Shown here piece by piece: positions 37,635 to 50,590 of a stretch of DNA of 64,000 nt. The stretch lies in assembly GCA_013396655.1 (NCBI GenBank), contig WBMV01007712.1:806001-870000 (forward strand). Reading direction: 5' to 3'. The position numbers and the translations under genes were made by a program. The stretch is from Campylorhamphus procurvoides (lineage: Eukaryota; Chordata; Aves; Passeriformes; Dendrocolaptidae). The stretch's first letter is position 1. Every line of letters starts with the position of its first letter. The notes under the pieces are model-generated. The model was not told the DNA's origin. It was given only the letters and a program-made list of their open reading frames with translations, and did not search any database.

Positions 37635-40280
37635 ACATGAAAAACTTTGTGTCTCAAAAATAAATTAAAAAAGCTAAAATTTTTATATATTAAAAAAATC
37701 CCAATTTTGCTCATCAGCTTATTTCTTGTTGATGCTTCTTCGAGTGATTTTACTGAGCTCTCTGTGGTCATTTTGGATTCACACTGTTTTACATAAGACA
37801 CAAATTGGGCCCATTTATTCTTCAGGTAGTTTGAGGAAAGTACAATACTCAGCCTGTCCACCATTTCAGTTTGTTTTCACTTCCATTGTTGTATTACTCC
37901 TTTAAGCAATAGTGCTACATTCACTGAACTGCTGGTAGTATATTGACAACCATCTGAGACAGTTTGTAGTGAAAGCCTTGTGACCTGTACCTTGTCTGCC
38001 TTGGACTACACTCTTTATGGCACATGCAGCAGAAACCAAAGCAGCAAGGTCACAGCCCATGCTCAGCCTTGAGAAACACAGGGAAAGAAAGCACATCTTG
38101 CTGTTGTACCACGTTTTATACACTGACAGCGGTATTTCAACATCCATTATTTGGCTTGTCTAAAATCAGACGTGATGTTCCTGCTACTTTATTATTCATC
38201 AAACAGAAATATTCAATTAAGTTTCCCCTATAATTAAACTTTCACTTAATGTAATATGCCATTTATGCAGAATCTGCAGTTGTGCAATCACTACTAGAGA
38301 AAAGAAATGTCAACTTCAAAGTTAGTATCTCCTACAACTTAAGAAATTCTGTCTTAGTAGATGATGGTTATAGGTTGTAGGCTCTTAAAATAATTTAAAT
38401 TCAATCAGGCAAATATTCTTTTCCCGTAACTGGGAATGATGAAATAGATTATTTGAAACATTTAAACTAGAAGACATTAAAAATAGATAAACATATAGAA
38501 ACACTGAAAAAAGACAGGTAGAAATGCCTAAGTATATAAAGCTCATAAAGAATAATGAGAACAGAACTTGTACAAAATTACTATTAAAATTCACAGTTTT
38601 ATCTTTAATTCACTCAGACTATCTTTGGAAGTCAATTCATCCATGTACATTCTAACCTGCATTCAAGAATAACAAGGTACATGGTTTTATTATACCAAAA
38701 TATCCCTATAAGCAAGATATAATTAGCACTGTAGCAGAACATAATTTGTTTTATGATATGTCCTCAATGTCTCCAAAATTTTTACCCAATGGTCCTTGCT
38801 CTTGGGACTTAGTATGTACTTCATAAAGTAGAGTGTATCTAAATAGAGCTTTACAAATTAGTTCAACTTTATAATTAATTTGTAGTTGCATTTATTGTTA
38901 ATAATGCAAATTACACACATTAATCAAACAGATCCCAGTCTTGCTGCTATAGTAGCACCAAGGATGGTCAACCTGTAGGGGTAATTCAATGAACTATAAC
39001 ATGGATGCCTAAAAATACTGCAGGCATTTAGGGAACTGTAAACAGCCAGTTACAATCTCCCACAACCAAGAAAACAACAAAAACATCCCCTAGAGAACGT
39101 AAAAAACCCAGCAGTTCCCTGGCTTAACAGGATGCAGTCAAGGTTGTTAGGCCAAATACATGACTTTCCTAAGCAGGGATTCAATCAGGGAGGTTTTGTC
39201 TTTTTCACGTTCTGTACTGTGAAGGCAGGGCAGGTCTGCCGGTTTCTGTCTGATTCATGCTAATCCAGGTAAAGCCTCAGTTAACTAAGGAAGCAATGAA
39301 AAAATTAACCCCTTCTGCCCACTGTAGCAAGACATGATGTTCTGTAGTTTGTCAACACTGCAGTTTTATCAGAGATATAATATTGAATAAACTCCACCTC
39401 TCCTGACTTCTGTTGAGTCAATTCTGCATCAACTAAGTAACATCTGCCTTCAGTGCAGGCAGGTTCCTAAGAAACATACAGGTACAATTCAAAATCAAGA
39501 TGGCAGGTGAATAAAATACAGGCAAGATGCTAAAATAAAAGAAAGAACAGAAAATTAAAAAGAAACAGGAAAATTGATTTAGCAGGAGATGGAGAGAAAG
39601 CTGAGATCAATCAATACAAAACAGTACTTGAGAGGAGACCCTCTGTGAAAGAGGTAAGAACACAAAAGGGTGAATTGCCAAGTGCACTCAATATAAAACC
39701 CGTAACTACCTAGAAAAACCCTGAAATGTTGGCCGCTTTGATAAGCTTTTGAATTTAGGCAGGGAAAATAAAACAGGTGAAATGACTATAAACATGAACA
39801 TTTTCATTGTGTTTAGTCCACTACAACAGAAAGAAAGGAAAGAAACAACAGAGCCTAGTATCATAGAAATATATACATAAAAGCTGACAGGAAAAAAAGA
39901 CTGCCACATGATAATAAGACATTACCAAGAAAATGAGAACTATAAGTATTTCTCAGGTGTACTGTTTCAAATTTTGATGGAGTTGTACAGAATTACTAAG
40001 TCATTGCATGAAAAAGATAACCAACCTCCCCTGAGAAATTTACAGGATAGTCCAGGTAGCCAGATTCATTTTCAGCTTTAATTACTACAAAGAGGCATTT
40101 ACAGGTAAAATATTGCAAACTATCTAATGCAGGATATGATATGCATGCAAGAAAAATCTTTTAAAAACCAGATATTCCTTACTCTATAAAGGCCTTCAAG
40201 CATTTGAAAACTGCTTGAATTTTAAAACTGAATGAAACCTGAAAATGTTCTACAGTCCTTTAGAAGTTTAACATGATTTT
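37635..40280. other. AT-rich non-coding stretch, no gene seen
   Basis: The 122-codon minus ORF at 37496-37864 starts in this AT-rich sequence and then reads through the adjacent A-rich tract, which explains its Phe/Cys/Val-rich middle. About 38850-38950 is very AT-rich with several TTAAT words and an octamer ATGCAAAT at 38904-38911. The plus strand at 39470-39660 is purine-rich. No gene. Confidence 0.5.
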
Positions 40281-40370
40281 AAACAACAACAAAAAACCCA
40301 CAAACAAAGCAAGTAAACAAAAACAAAACAAAACAAACAAAAAAAACCACCAAAAAACCCAAACCACAAG
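40281..40370 (+). repeat. long A-rich (CAAA/CAAAA)n-like tract with C runs
   Basis: About 90 bp containing only A, C and rare G/T, with CAAAA units in the middle and CCC-interrupted A runs at both ends. It is one of the two longest tracts of this type in the window. A separate run of 14 A lies at 40509-40522. Confidence 0.85.
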
Positions 40371-43300
40371 CAATTTCCAAGCAAAAATCCCACATCAGAC
40401 ATATGCACTCTGCTAATCTCACAATAAGCATTTAATAATCAACATACTTAATTTTCCCTAGGAAAGTGTGACAAAACTGGAATGGGCTCTTTAAGCACTG
40501 AAAATTACAAAAAAAAAAAAAATTAGAGACATTTTAATCGATAACTGGAAGTATCCCAAAGTCTAACTTTACTCTCCTGGAGAAGTTTTTTTTTCCCCAT
40601 GGAAGACATCAGACAGGCAAATCCCCTAAATTACACAACTAAAACTTTGGATTAGGATCCTTTCCACATCTCTACCAAAATGTCTTGCTCCTGTCCTGCT
40701 CATTTCCACTGATGAGTGTGATTTGTTGCCTTGCACAGTTTTAGGGACAAAAAAGGGCAGCTTTTCTGTTTGTTAACTTTTTTAGGACTAGTTCAGCCTC
40801 ATAATGCACCAAATACTTTTTCTTCATGAAAACCCTCAAATCCTGAGAACTGACAGTCTGGAGAACCTCACTAAAGAAGACTCAGCTTTCAGATTTCTCA
40901 GAAGGGAGAAGCATGAAAGAGACAGGGCAGATGATTCTGCACCTTTTTCTTCCGAGCAGCCCTGCAGCAAGGACCTCACCTGGCCATGTTACAAAGCACA
41001 ATTCAGTGCACTTAGAAGCAGAAAGATTTACTAAGGCTGATTTATTTGAACTGGTGAAGTTCAGTCTGGTAAGATTTATAATAATTTACACTTTACCCAC
41101 CCTTGAGATTTCAATTTTGCTCACTTACAAATAAGCTAATTCTAAATTAAATAATCAACATTTATTTATGCCAAAGACCACTTAATCAAAACGAAGAGTA
41201 ACACCTAGACATCTTGATTAATTGTATTTACTTATTCCATTTTGCCAACACCTGTTTTTGGGAGTCAGAACAGATCCCTCAAGGAAACTGATGAAACACA
41301 CTAATGCAAGCTTTTCATTATAAAACCTTACAGTGTTTTAAAGTTTGTAATGTGCGAACATTATGTGCAGTTCCTGTTGCATAGCCAGCTCAAAAGAACT
41401 GCATGGAGTACCATTTTTAGTTTCCAGTTCTGGCAAAATATCTCTAAAACTTAGACTCTGATGACCTGATCTTATTACTGGTCGATAAGCCGAGGATTTT
41501 CAAATTAAGATTTCATTTAAGATTCTTTGTCCTGTAATAAGAAAAGCCTGGAAATGAAAGCAACAACTGCCTTGTGAAAAAAAAACTTCTGATGAAAAAA
41601 CATTTAATAGAAATTTTCTCCTACAACCACCCATGCCATCCCAGTACACAAGCTCTCCAGTAATGCATTGCTGTATGACACAAGTCTCCAACAAATGGGA
41701 AATGTGGATTCCCATATTTCTACACGGCAACACTCACAACTTCTGGTCTCACCAGAACTCCCACACAGCAGACCACTGATGGTGTCAGCTAGCTGGAATT
41801 TAGCAATCCAACAGCTTCTCCAAAATTTGCTATCACACTGGGAGAAGACAGCTTATAAACAGAGCTGCCACCATTTAAATGTAATTACTTTCACCTCACA
41901 CAGTAATTTATAACATGCAAGCTGGCTTCAATACGTTTTCATAGCAGATTGGAGTATTATAAACATGTTCAAACCTGTTACGTTAGCAGTTATTTAGCAG
42001 GAATTTTAGCTATTCCTACTTTACTTTATTCAAATTCTCCCTTGTCTATCAAGCTTCCCTTCAAGAAAATTAAGTCTTGCAATGATTCACATTAACCAAA
42101 TGTAAATAGTGGTTTTAAAGTCTTTATTTCACTCCTGCATGTTGCATGTGAAAAGCTTGATCTGTCACCACTGAACCAAGCACATGAAGACAATGGAATC
42201 AGAAGCCAGCTCTTAACCACATTATTTCTTAAGAGCTTAGAAGTCAAGCACTGAAATGATCTCAGATGTCAAAGACATCATCACAGCGTGGAACTAGATA
42301 AGGTACTGAGAATAATAACCTTTGCTCAAGTCAAGGACATTCATATCATATTTTAGCCTGAAAGCCAGAGTCCACTATCCATGGGAGATTATGCAGGCAC
42401 TAATTTAAAAAAGAAATATCAGATTAATAGCAATTTTTGATGCCAAAAAAAGGAAGCTGGCCTAGACAACCACTAGTGAAATACAGACAACTGAAATGCA
42501 GAACTGATTCTCTCTGTGTTATCCTCAAGTTCATTTGCCAGTACACACTGGTTTCCTCCAATAGAGAGCTTTGAAACAAGTTACAAACTTTAGAAGATTA
42601 ATACGCTAATTATGTTGTAAAAAATGTGACATGCTGGTCATGAACTTTCCCCGGTCCTGTCATGTATTTTCAGTCTACCCCTTCAAATGCACTCTGTACA
42701 CAAGAGCTGAGCAATGTGGAATGTGTTCCATGTCATAAGGCACCCACCACACCGGCAGATGTTCTGCATAACAATGGATACTACATAAAAACAGGCTGTA
42801 AGTGTCCATGAGTTAGTTCAGAAGATAAATGTAAAAAGCTTCCCTGCATTGCTGTATCATAGGCTTGATGGTCAGAACTGGGAATACTGGTGAAAGGAAT
42901 AAAAGCTTTGCCAACTTAAAACCTTGACCAAGTGCAAGCTGCATTCGCACATAAACAGCCAAAACACACCACACCCGTGCTTTTACACAGACAGCTCTCT
43001 GCTTTTAGCCTCCATTTATTTATGTATGTATGTGCATTCCAATTCCGCAACTTGCAGCTAATAGCTTGTCTGTTAATACCTCCTGTCTGACATTTGAAAT
43101 CCTGCCAGTTAAGTACCAAACAAACTCGCAACGTAACTGTGGAACAAAACAAGATCTGAGAATACTACAGAGAAAAATGCTACTATTAGCACTTAAATTT
43201 AAAAATTCCTTTTGGGAAAAAACACAAAGATCTCTTCAATGCCCTGCCTACCATCATCAAGTCCTTGAACCACCCTTGTTTTGGTGCTGAAGCAATCTTT

Positions 43301-46231
43301 TTGTTAATCTTAACAAAGCCAGAAACAGAAACCTTAAAAATCAGCCACTGTAAAGGCTCTTCCCCTGTCCTGGGCACAACCAGCCAAGAGCCCTCTCAAA
43401 CACATCAGGTCAAGGCTGACATTGGGAACAGGCTGTACCTCTGTGTGACCATGACAGGTAGGTAACCATCTCAGCTGAAATCTCATCCAGCACAGTCTCA
43501 GTAAAACAAATCCCAAGAGGGTTTTTTTGAGTTTTTTCCCCCTTCACAAATTCTAGGCACAAATTAGACCAGCCTTCATATCCAAAGCTTTAAAAGTGAA
43601 ATGACTGCCTGCTGAAATATATGCTATTTTGCTTGAAGTAGGGTTGGGATTTCAGTAGGTACAGCCCAAAGGCCAGCTCAGCCTAGGTAGAACAAAGCTC
43701 TCATCTCTTCTGAATTCTTTGACTTGCAGACAATACTGACATTAGTGGAGATTATAAGGCTGAGAGTTTGCTAATTCTCACCATATATAAATTCATTGAA
43801 ATACCTAAATTTCCCACTCAAATTATCTGCTTTTCTTTTCTAGAGAGCAACACAAAATGTCCTTCTCCAAATTCAGCTTCCCTTAAGGGAGGATGCAGGA
43901 AAACTGAGATCATTTATTTTTGGGCAATACAATTGTGTTTGCTTCTCATACAAATTGTATTAATGTATTCAAATTTTCTTCTTTCCAACCTACACATCAG
44001 TTATGCCTCCTTCACAGCAGCCTTTCTTATCCCAAGGTATCTTCCTCCCAAAGTTACAACTTAAAGCAATCCCTACAAGATGACTAAAAAGTTCAAGATA
44101 TCCGAACATGAATTCTCACTGATACAACCCTATCACCTCCCCCACAAAACATACAATATTTCAGTCAAAGCTGGCTAAATTGGGGCTGTAAGTCAAACAA
44201 GACTTTCTAACTTCTTTCCCATCCCCGCCCCCCGTCTCTCTGGCCTTCTATCTACACTCCTTAATCTTCCTCCAGTTGAAGAGCAATATCTGACTTTGCC
44301 CTTAACCCTCATTTTACCAGCAGCTACTCCCAGCTATGAAGATCATCCATTCTTGCTTCAGGCTGCACTAGAGGGCTTGCAGAAAGAAGCCAGTGTCCAA
44401 GATACATTTAGGTACAACATATGAACTCTTTTTATAGTCAATGCACTTCTTGGCAGCATCTTTCCTCTGTGTGAGACAAAGCTTTCCCCTCTCAAAGAAT
44501 TCAGAATCAAGTTGTGAAATTATGAGCACAGTCATGGATGTAGTCATGGGTGTTGCAATCAAGTGCTGACATGGCTGCTGTTATTTCAAAGGGAGCAGAA
44601 GTACTCAAGTGTTTATGGGTAGTCATCAAATTAAGGAGAACTCTGGACATGATCCATATTGAGGGCAGAATCCATATAAGGGCTTTATGCTGCAGCTTCC
44701 TATTTCTTACTTTGTAAAATACCATCACACTCACATCTCAAAATGGCTGTGATGCAAGAGAGCCAAAGAATTGGTGCAAATGAGTGAATTTGAAAAAGGC
44801 AAATAGTTACCTGTGCTGTTACTGTTACATGTTCACCAGAAGTTGCTACAGTCAGTGTGTTTTTCCCTCAGTGTGTTGTCACAGGTTATAAAAACGTTGT
44901 TCACAGATGAAAAGTTAAGAGAGCACTCAAAAATGGAGTTGTATTATTTCATTTGAAAAAGGAGGTCCTTTCTATTTGTAGCATTTGTCAGGTGTGTCCC
45001 TGCAAACTTTTCACTGGAGATCAGGGTTAAAAATCCACACTACTAGTACTCTGTGAAAATATTGGGCAAAGCATCTTTTCCCACTGTGGTCACTCTGTCA
45101 GGAGCGATGATGTCAGTGATGGCTACAGATGAACAACACTGGTGGATCTTATCAGGATTTCTCCACTTCTGAAGGGGAACGAACTCAATGCATCGATCTG
45201 AACACCCACCCCACCTTGTAAACAGCCAAGCCAGGCAACAGGAGCTCTCCAAAGAAGCAACACTTTCATCCCTGACCCATAAATTCAAGAAATAGCCCCT
45301 TTTTCTGTAGCTGTTCAAAATGACAGGCTAGAACACCCTTTTCACAGGGACCATAAGGAAAGGTGAATTATCCCACGGGGCTTAGAGAGACCTTAGGCAT
45401 GTGGGGATGATGGGCTCTGCCATCAGAAAGCAGGCAGGCGAGTGCCGTGTGATGTGAACGGGAGTGCCTGGCACGTGGCAGAGCAGCGTGGGTGGAGGAA
45501 GGTGTTCAGCCAAGCACACAGACACCCAGCACTGCAGAGATCACCCCTGACAGCAGTGATGCTCCTGCCAGACACAAAGCCTATATGCCAGAATCACTTA
45601 GTTTGGAACAGCTGTGTGTGGTCTGGAGATACTAGTCAAAACAGGAAAAAAAAATTATGATTTTTTTCAGAGTTTACTTAACATTTGACAAACAAAACGA
45701 TTGCCATAGCAACGCGTGTGTTCTGTTGAACAAATATCTGTGTAAGTATCATAGACATAAAGGTGTAATTAGCTATGCTCCTTTAGAAACAAAACAGTAC
45801 ATTTGATTGAGTACTCTTTTTCTTCTAATTTGGTGTTTATCAAACACCTTTTAAGACTACTTCCCTATTATGAACTCCTTTCTCTGCAGTACATGTTTGT
45901 TTGGAGCTGGGGGGGGAGAGAAGCTCAAGACCAGTATTTGTTGTGCTCATGAGAACGGACAGCATCCTACTGACACATGGAGTGCGTCCCCTCTCACCCC
46001 CTAGTTTTGGTTTAATAGTCAAAAGAAACACAAAAGCCACCAAATGCCCATTTTTAATATTCCTTCAAGATTCATTTTCATTCCGAACAGAACAACAAGG
46101 CTGAAGAGCTGCAACATTTTCTCATTTCAGTCGCGTACTCGCAGGGCTGACTGTGCTCAGGGCTCTCTGCTGCTCACATTAGTCCCCTCAATGAGGCCTC
46201 TCCACACCTGGAATATGTACTTGTATCTATT
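40371..46231. other. AT-rich non-coding stretch, no gene seen
   Basis: Holds a C-rich stretch at 44218-44234, a GC-richer and CpG-poor part at about 45380-45600, and a run of eight G near 45909. ORFs of 60-99 codons occur on both strands at chance density. A short TATG repeat lies near 43018-43032. No known family was recognised. Confidence 0.5.
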
Positions 46232-46337
46232 TAAAAACAAACAAACGCACACACAAAACCCCAAACTCAACAACAACAAAATCCAAACAAACAAACAAAA
46301 GCTCAAAAAAACCCCAAAATCCCCAACAAACCAAAAA
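46232..46337 (+). repeat. long A-rich (CAAA)n-like tract with CCCC runs
   Basis: CAAA and CAA units, a short CACACA stretch and three CCCC runs near the right end. The complement carries the matching GGGG runs separated by T runs. Confidence 0.85.
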
Positions 46338-46572
46338 GCTTGACTGCACGCCTTTACAGATGTATTACCTGGAGTGCTTTAGTGTTTGAATGTCTTCGCA
46401 AGAAACCAATGTTTGGTTTTTTTTCAATTTTCAGTTAAGGAAAAAGAAAAGTGAAAACTGCAGGTCTCAAACTGCAAAATTGTCCAGCTCTAATGGCCCC
46501 TCTTTTTCCTCCTGTGCTTCTTAATTTTGCCACTTTTCACCACTACTAATTCTCCTCTGATTGTCATTACAG

Positions 46573-46719
46573 ATCATTTTATGGCAGGTACAAGAGGACT
46601 GCAGGATTATTACAAGACGTGAGATTTGGATGAATCAGGACATGAATATATGTACCACCTTCTCACTTTTGAAAACACACTTGAAAATTCTTATTACTTT
46701 GCAAACAATAGGAAAATGA
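46573..46719 (+). other. weak exon-like segment after a strong acceptor
   Basis: A long pyrimidine-rich stretch (about 46500-46570) ends in ATTACAG at 46566-46572, a good splice acceptor. From the next base one frame stays open for 48 codons to a TGA at 46717-46719. The peptide starts IILWQVQEDCRIITRREIW and is not recognised. An open run of this length is not rare by chance, and a GT suitable as a donor lies at 46588. It could be a non-coding exon, a terminal coding exon or chance. Confidence 0.12.
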
Positions 46720-49700
46720 GGAAAATGGTAAAAAGTATTTAAAAAACCCAACCAAATAAATGCTGGTGATCTGAAAGCTCCTATGCATTCCAAAGATGAA
46801 AGAAGGCTAAAATGTACTTTGGAACTAAACTCTGAATCTTCCTGAGGTTATTTCTAATGAACATCAGTTTCTTGCAGAGCTATGTGAAAGCGCATTCTGT
46901 AAATCAATATGTGACCATGAAGAACAGCCACGTTTAGAAGCAAAATACACTGTGTGAAACTCTGATAATGTTCTGAATTTAGAGGGAAGAAGGTAAGATA
47001 TGCCCACTTGGCACATCTACAGACTGGAAAATTAGAGTGGCAGTTCCTGAAAGCTCTGCAGCCAGCAGAGATATCGGGACTTCACGTACAATTAAAGCAT
47101 CCAAAAATCTTTCTGGTATGGTAGATAACCTAAAAAAAAACAAACAAGCAAAAACAACCTCAAACCTGAGCCCTGTAATAGATTAGAAATACAGTTTCCA
47201 GACTCAGTAAGAACTTGAGAATTTCAGCATTTTTTTCCTCCAAAGGCTGTCCTGATTTTTGAAGACAAGTTATGCATCATTTGTGTGTTTTCTCCTTATT
47301 AAAACTGCATACAAAAATACATACCCTTATTATATCCAGAACTTGGGTGTCCCTCAAGATTCTCTAATTTATTTATGGGAAAACAATTAACCTAAGCAAT
47401 TAACAACTTACTGAAATATTTATCTGTCCTTGCAACTGCTTTCTGTTCAAACTAGCACCACAATTTCTTGCCCATGTGACTACAATGGTAATTTATATCA
47501 ATCAATTAGAGGTAGTTTCTACCCATCCATTGCTTAATGAAAGAAGTGGGTACAATTTTCAAAACTTTTTTTTTTAATTAAAATGGAAGATATTAAGAAC
47601 CTAAGAAATGGACTATTTGAGTCAAAAGAGGACAACTGTAACAGGATGCAAAGGTAATGTCATATGTGGGAGGCTCTGTAAGAGGTGAGAAATATTCAGG
47701 AATAATTTTAAGTATCATGTATATTTGAGAAGCCTATGCTTTCTTTCATAACCATAATCTTCAACCAACACTTACTTTATGCACTAGTATGCTACAATTT
47801 CCAAAAAAAGATGAAGATGTTTTCAAACACACAAACTCTGCTTGACTCCCTCAATCTGCAGATCACAAATAAAATTTCAGGGGATACCACCATCAGCTGG
47901 TATTCCAGACTAGACTCAGATCCAAGGTTTCAGGTTCTTTTTTATTTAGATCAAAGGAAAAATAAAATCACTTATACTAAATTAAATTTCCATTTTCTTT
48001 AAAGGCTTTATTTTAAAATGCTCTTGCTCTTATTAAATGTACATTTAATCTGTTAGGACAGTAACTTTAAGTGAAAGATGGCAATATAATAGAACTTCAT
48101 ACTCTTTTGTCTTGGCTTTTACCTTGTGACTCTTAGCATTTCTCTTTACATTTTGCATTATTTTGTGACTGAGTAAGCACTATCAGCGTGTTCCTGAGTA
48201 ACTGCAATCTCTGACAGCTTTATACAGTCAGTATAGCCATAGTTAAGATCTCTGTGGATTTAATTATTGTGTTTGATTTATAGGGTGTGCAATATAGTGC
48301 CTGATACTGCAAAAAGTAAAATGCTGAATCATTTGAATGTTCTTTTTGTTTTCATCCCCTATTTGCCTGTTTCACCACTCCATTCTTTTGATGCAGACAA
48401 TAAAACACCGTAGAACTGGACAAGAGCATATAGCGATGGAAGCTGCAATATCCTAACTTTTCAGTTCTTTCCCCCCTTTCTTCCTTCTTGTCAAAATGGC
48501 TGGATTCCCAAAGGGGAGATTACTGTGTGAGGGAACACAATAAATTATTCTTCAATCAGGAATAAAATGAGAGCCTACATAAAACACTAAGTACGTACCA
48601 GGTTAATCACTTACACAGGGAAGGGAAAAAATGAATTGTTGATGCAAACAATAAGCACATTCCAAATACCAGGGTCCCTGTATGCTTGTTACAGCTAAAA
48701 GAAAAAGTAAATCAAATTGTCAGCTACAAGAAGGGTCTTGGTAGCTTCTCCTGCTTCATAGCAGTAGAATGGAAATAAGCTCAAAAAATATGCTCAGTAG
48801 TTTCTCTGTTTTTCTTTTATTCACCCCCTGATTCACTCTGAAGCGACCCCTGGGGATAGGGGGGAGACACATCAGGTAAAGTCTTCCACCCTTACACCTT
48901 ACTCAAAACCCATTTCTGAGTTTTGAAAGGGTTTTATTTTAGCTCTGTGCACCACGACTGATTTGAACTTCAGGAAAACCTGAAATAAATCAGATAAACA
49001 ATAAACTGCTTCTACCTACATGAACTTCTTTGGTTCTAATTACATAATAATATTTCTCTTCTGGTATAAAGGAGTTCTCAGGAAGTCTGCAAAAACAAAG
49101 ATCTTAGGCTGCACAATTCAGTACATCATATAATCTTCAATCAAATGCAAATCCCTGATTTATGTAATGCATTAACTGACTTTTTTAAAGAATGATAAAT
49201 GAGACATACAATTTTAATCTTTTAGAACAATTCATGCAGCATGTTCCACAAATGTGCATGTTCTTCCTTACTTGAAGATTGTTATTTTATAATCTGTTCT
49301 CCTAAAATTTTTCCAGCTTTTACGTATTTTTATTGATCCTTCAAACTTTCAGAGACAGAAGAACATTTAAAAGTAACAAGATCTTTTTGCTTCATCTGTT
49401 ATATGGAACTGAGAAATGTACCTTCCTCTTTCTGTATGCAGCTGTAATAAACACATAATACTAGTCTAGATCTCTAGATATTAGGTTTTGCCAGACTACT
49501 ATGCATAGCAGCTCTTTTAACCTATTTAATACTGGCTTTTTTCAAACCAAATACCCCAGAGAAGCCCTAGCAAAGCCCATTGACAATTAGTTCAGTGTAA
49601 TAGTTTTACAGCATCCACTGAATCTGTAAGAGCTGTGGACTATAACGAGTAGAAGACTAAGCTGCCGACAAGCAGAAGAGAAATGAAGAGCATATTTTAG

Positions 49701-50229
49701 GACTTCTCTGAAAGATTGTACCTTTCTGACACTTCTCTAAACAATATAGATCATTTTTATGTCCTATGCCCATGAGAATTGGAAGAGCCACAAATGAAAA
49801 TAGAGTTCAGTCCTAAGAAAGTACTTTATACCATAAGCTTGTCATTCATAAAGATGTAGTCAACACTGTTTGATTATTTATACATATTAATCATTTTAAG
49901 GCTTTGTTATGTCTTCCAACAATTTCCATGAAGACTATAATCACATTCCCTCATGTGCCAAGTTATTTTTATTTATTGAATTTATAAGTAAAATCAATAC
50001 AAAATATTGTTCTCTAGAATACTATATTTGATTCTCCAAAGCAAGTGAACAAATGGCAAAACAGATACTGTGCAGCAGTGCATTAAGAAGCAATATTGTG
50101 AAAATTACTGTGCCACTCCAAGTTTTAGTTGCCATATATGAAACTAGAGACACCATGCTTAAGCATTAAGCAGGAAATGAAAAGAGAAAAAAAAACCCTG
50201 ATCAATCTTACAGCACTAACCAGCAACAC
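46720..50229. other. AT-rich non-coding stretch, no gene seen
   Basis: A short A-rich CAAA-like tract lies at about 47129-47165. A G-rich patch with GGGG and GGGGGG runs lies near 48850-48865. No repeat family or gene was recognised. Confidence 0.5.
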
Positions 50230-50590
50230 TCAATGGAGCCTGCAGTAATACCTGACAATATATGAGAGAGGAACAGGGTGATCAGGCTGGAGCACAGAGC
50301 AGTGTAGTCCTTTGTGGTGACAGCCTTCAAGGCAGCCCAGATGTGCAAGATGCACACTGACCTGAGTGGTTAATCCCTGCCTCTTCATAGCTGAGAGGGA
50401 AACGTTTGGTCGTGACACTGAACCTCCCTACTGCTCCCAGTGCTCAGCCAAGGGTCTCTCCCAGCACACTCTGGCACAGCCTGTGCTGCAGAAGAGCAAC
50501 TACTCACACACCTCAACAGAGCAGCCCCAAGAGCCAGAGAGGCAGAAAGTTTACAGGTTGCTTTACAGGTCGCCCTTAACTTGATCAAAG
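50230..50590. other. GC-richer patch with overlapping short ORFs
   Basis: GC is clearly above the flanks and CpG is rare. Overlapping ORFs of 62-98 codons occur on both strands (50366-50584 plus, 50385-50588 minus, 50440-50736 plus), as expected of stop-poor DNA. It resembles the block at 30.9-31.4 kb in composition, but I saw no shared sequence. Confidence 0.4.

Noticed and set aside
37496..37864. 122-codon minus-strand ORF
   Set aside because: A large part is the translation of the A-rich CAAA-type tract. The rest is unrecognised AT-rich sequence.
10834..40522. Runs of 14-15 A (10834, 28053, 40509) as tails of processed pseudogenes
   Set aside because: No upstream sequence resembling a coding or non-coding parent gene and no visible target-site duplications.
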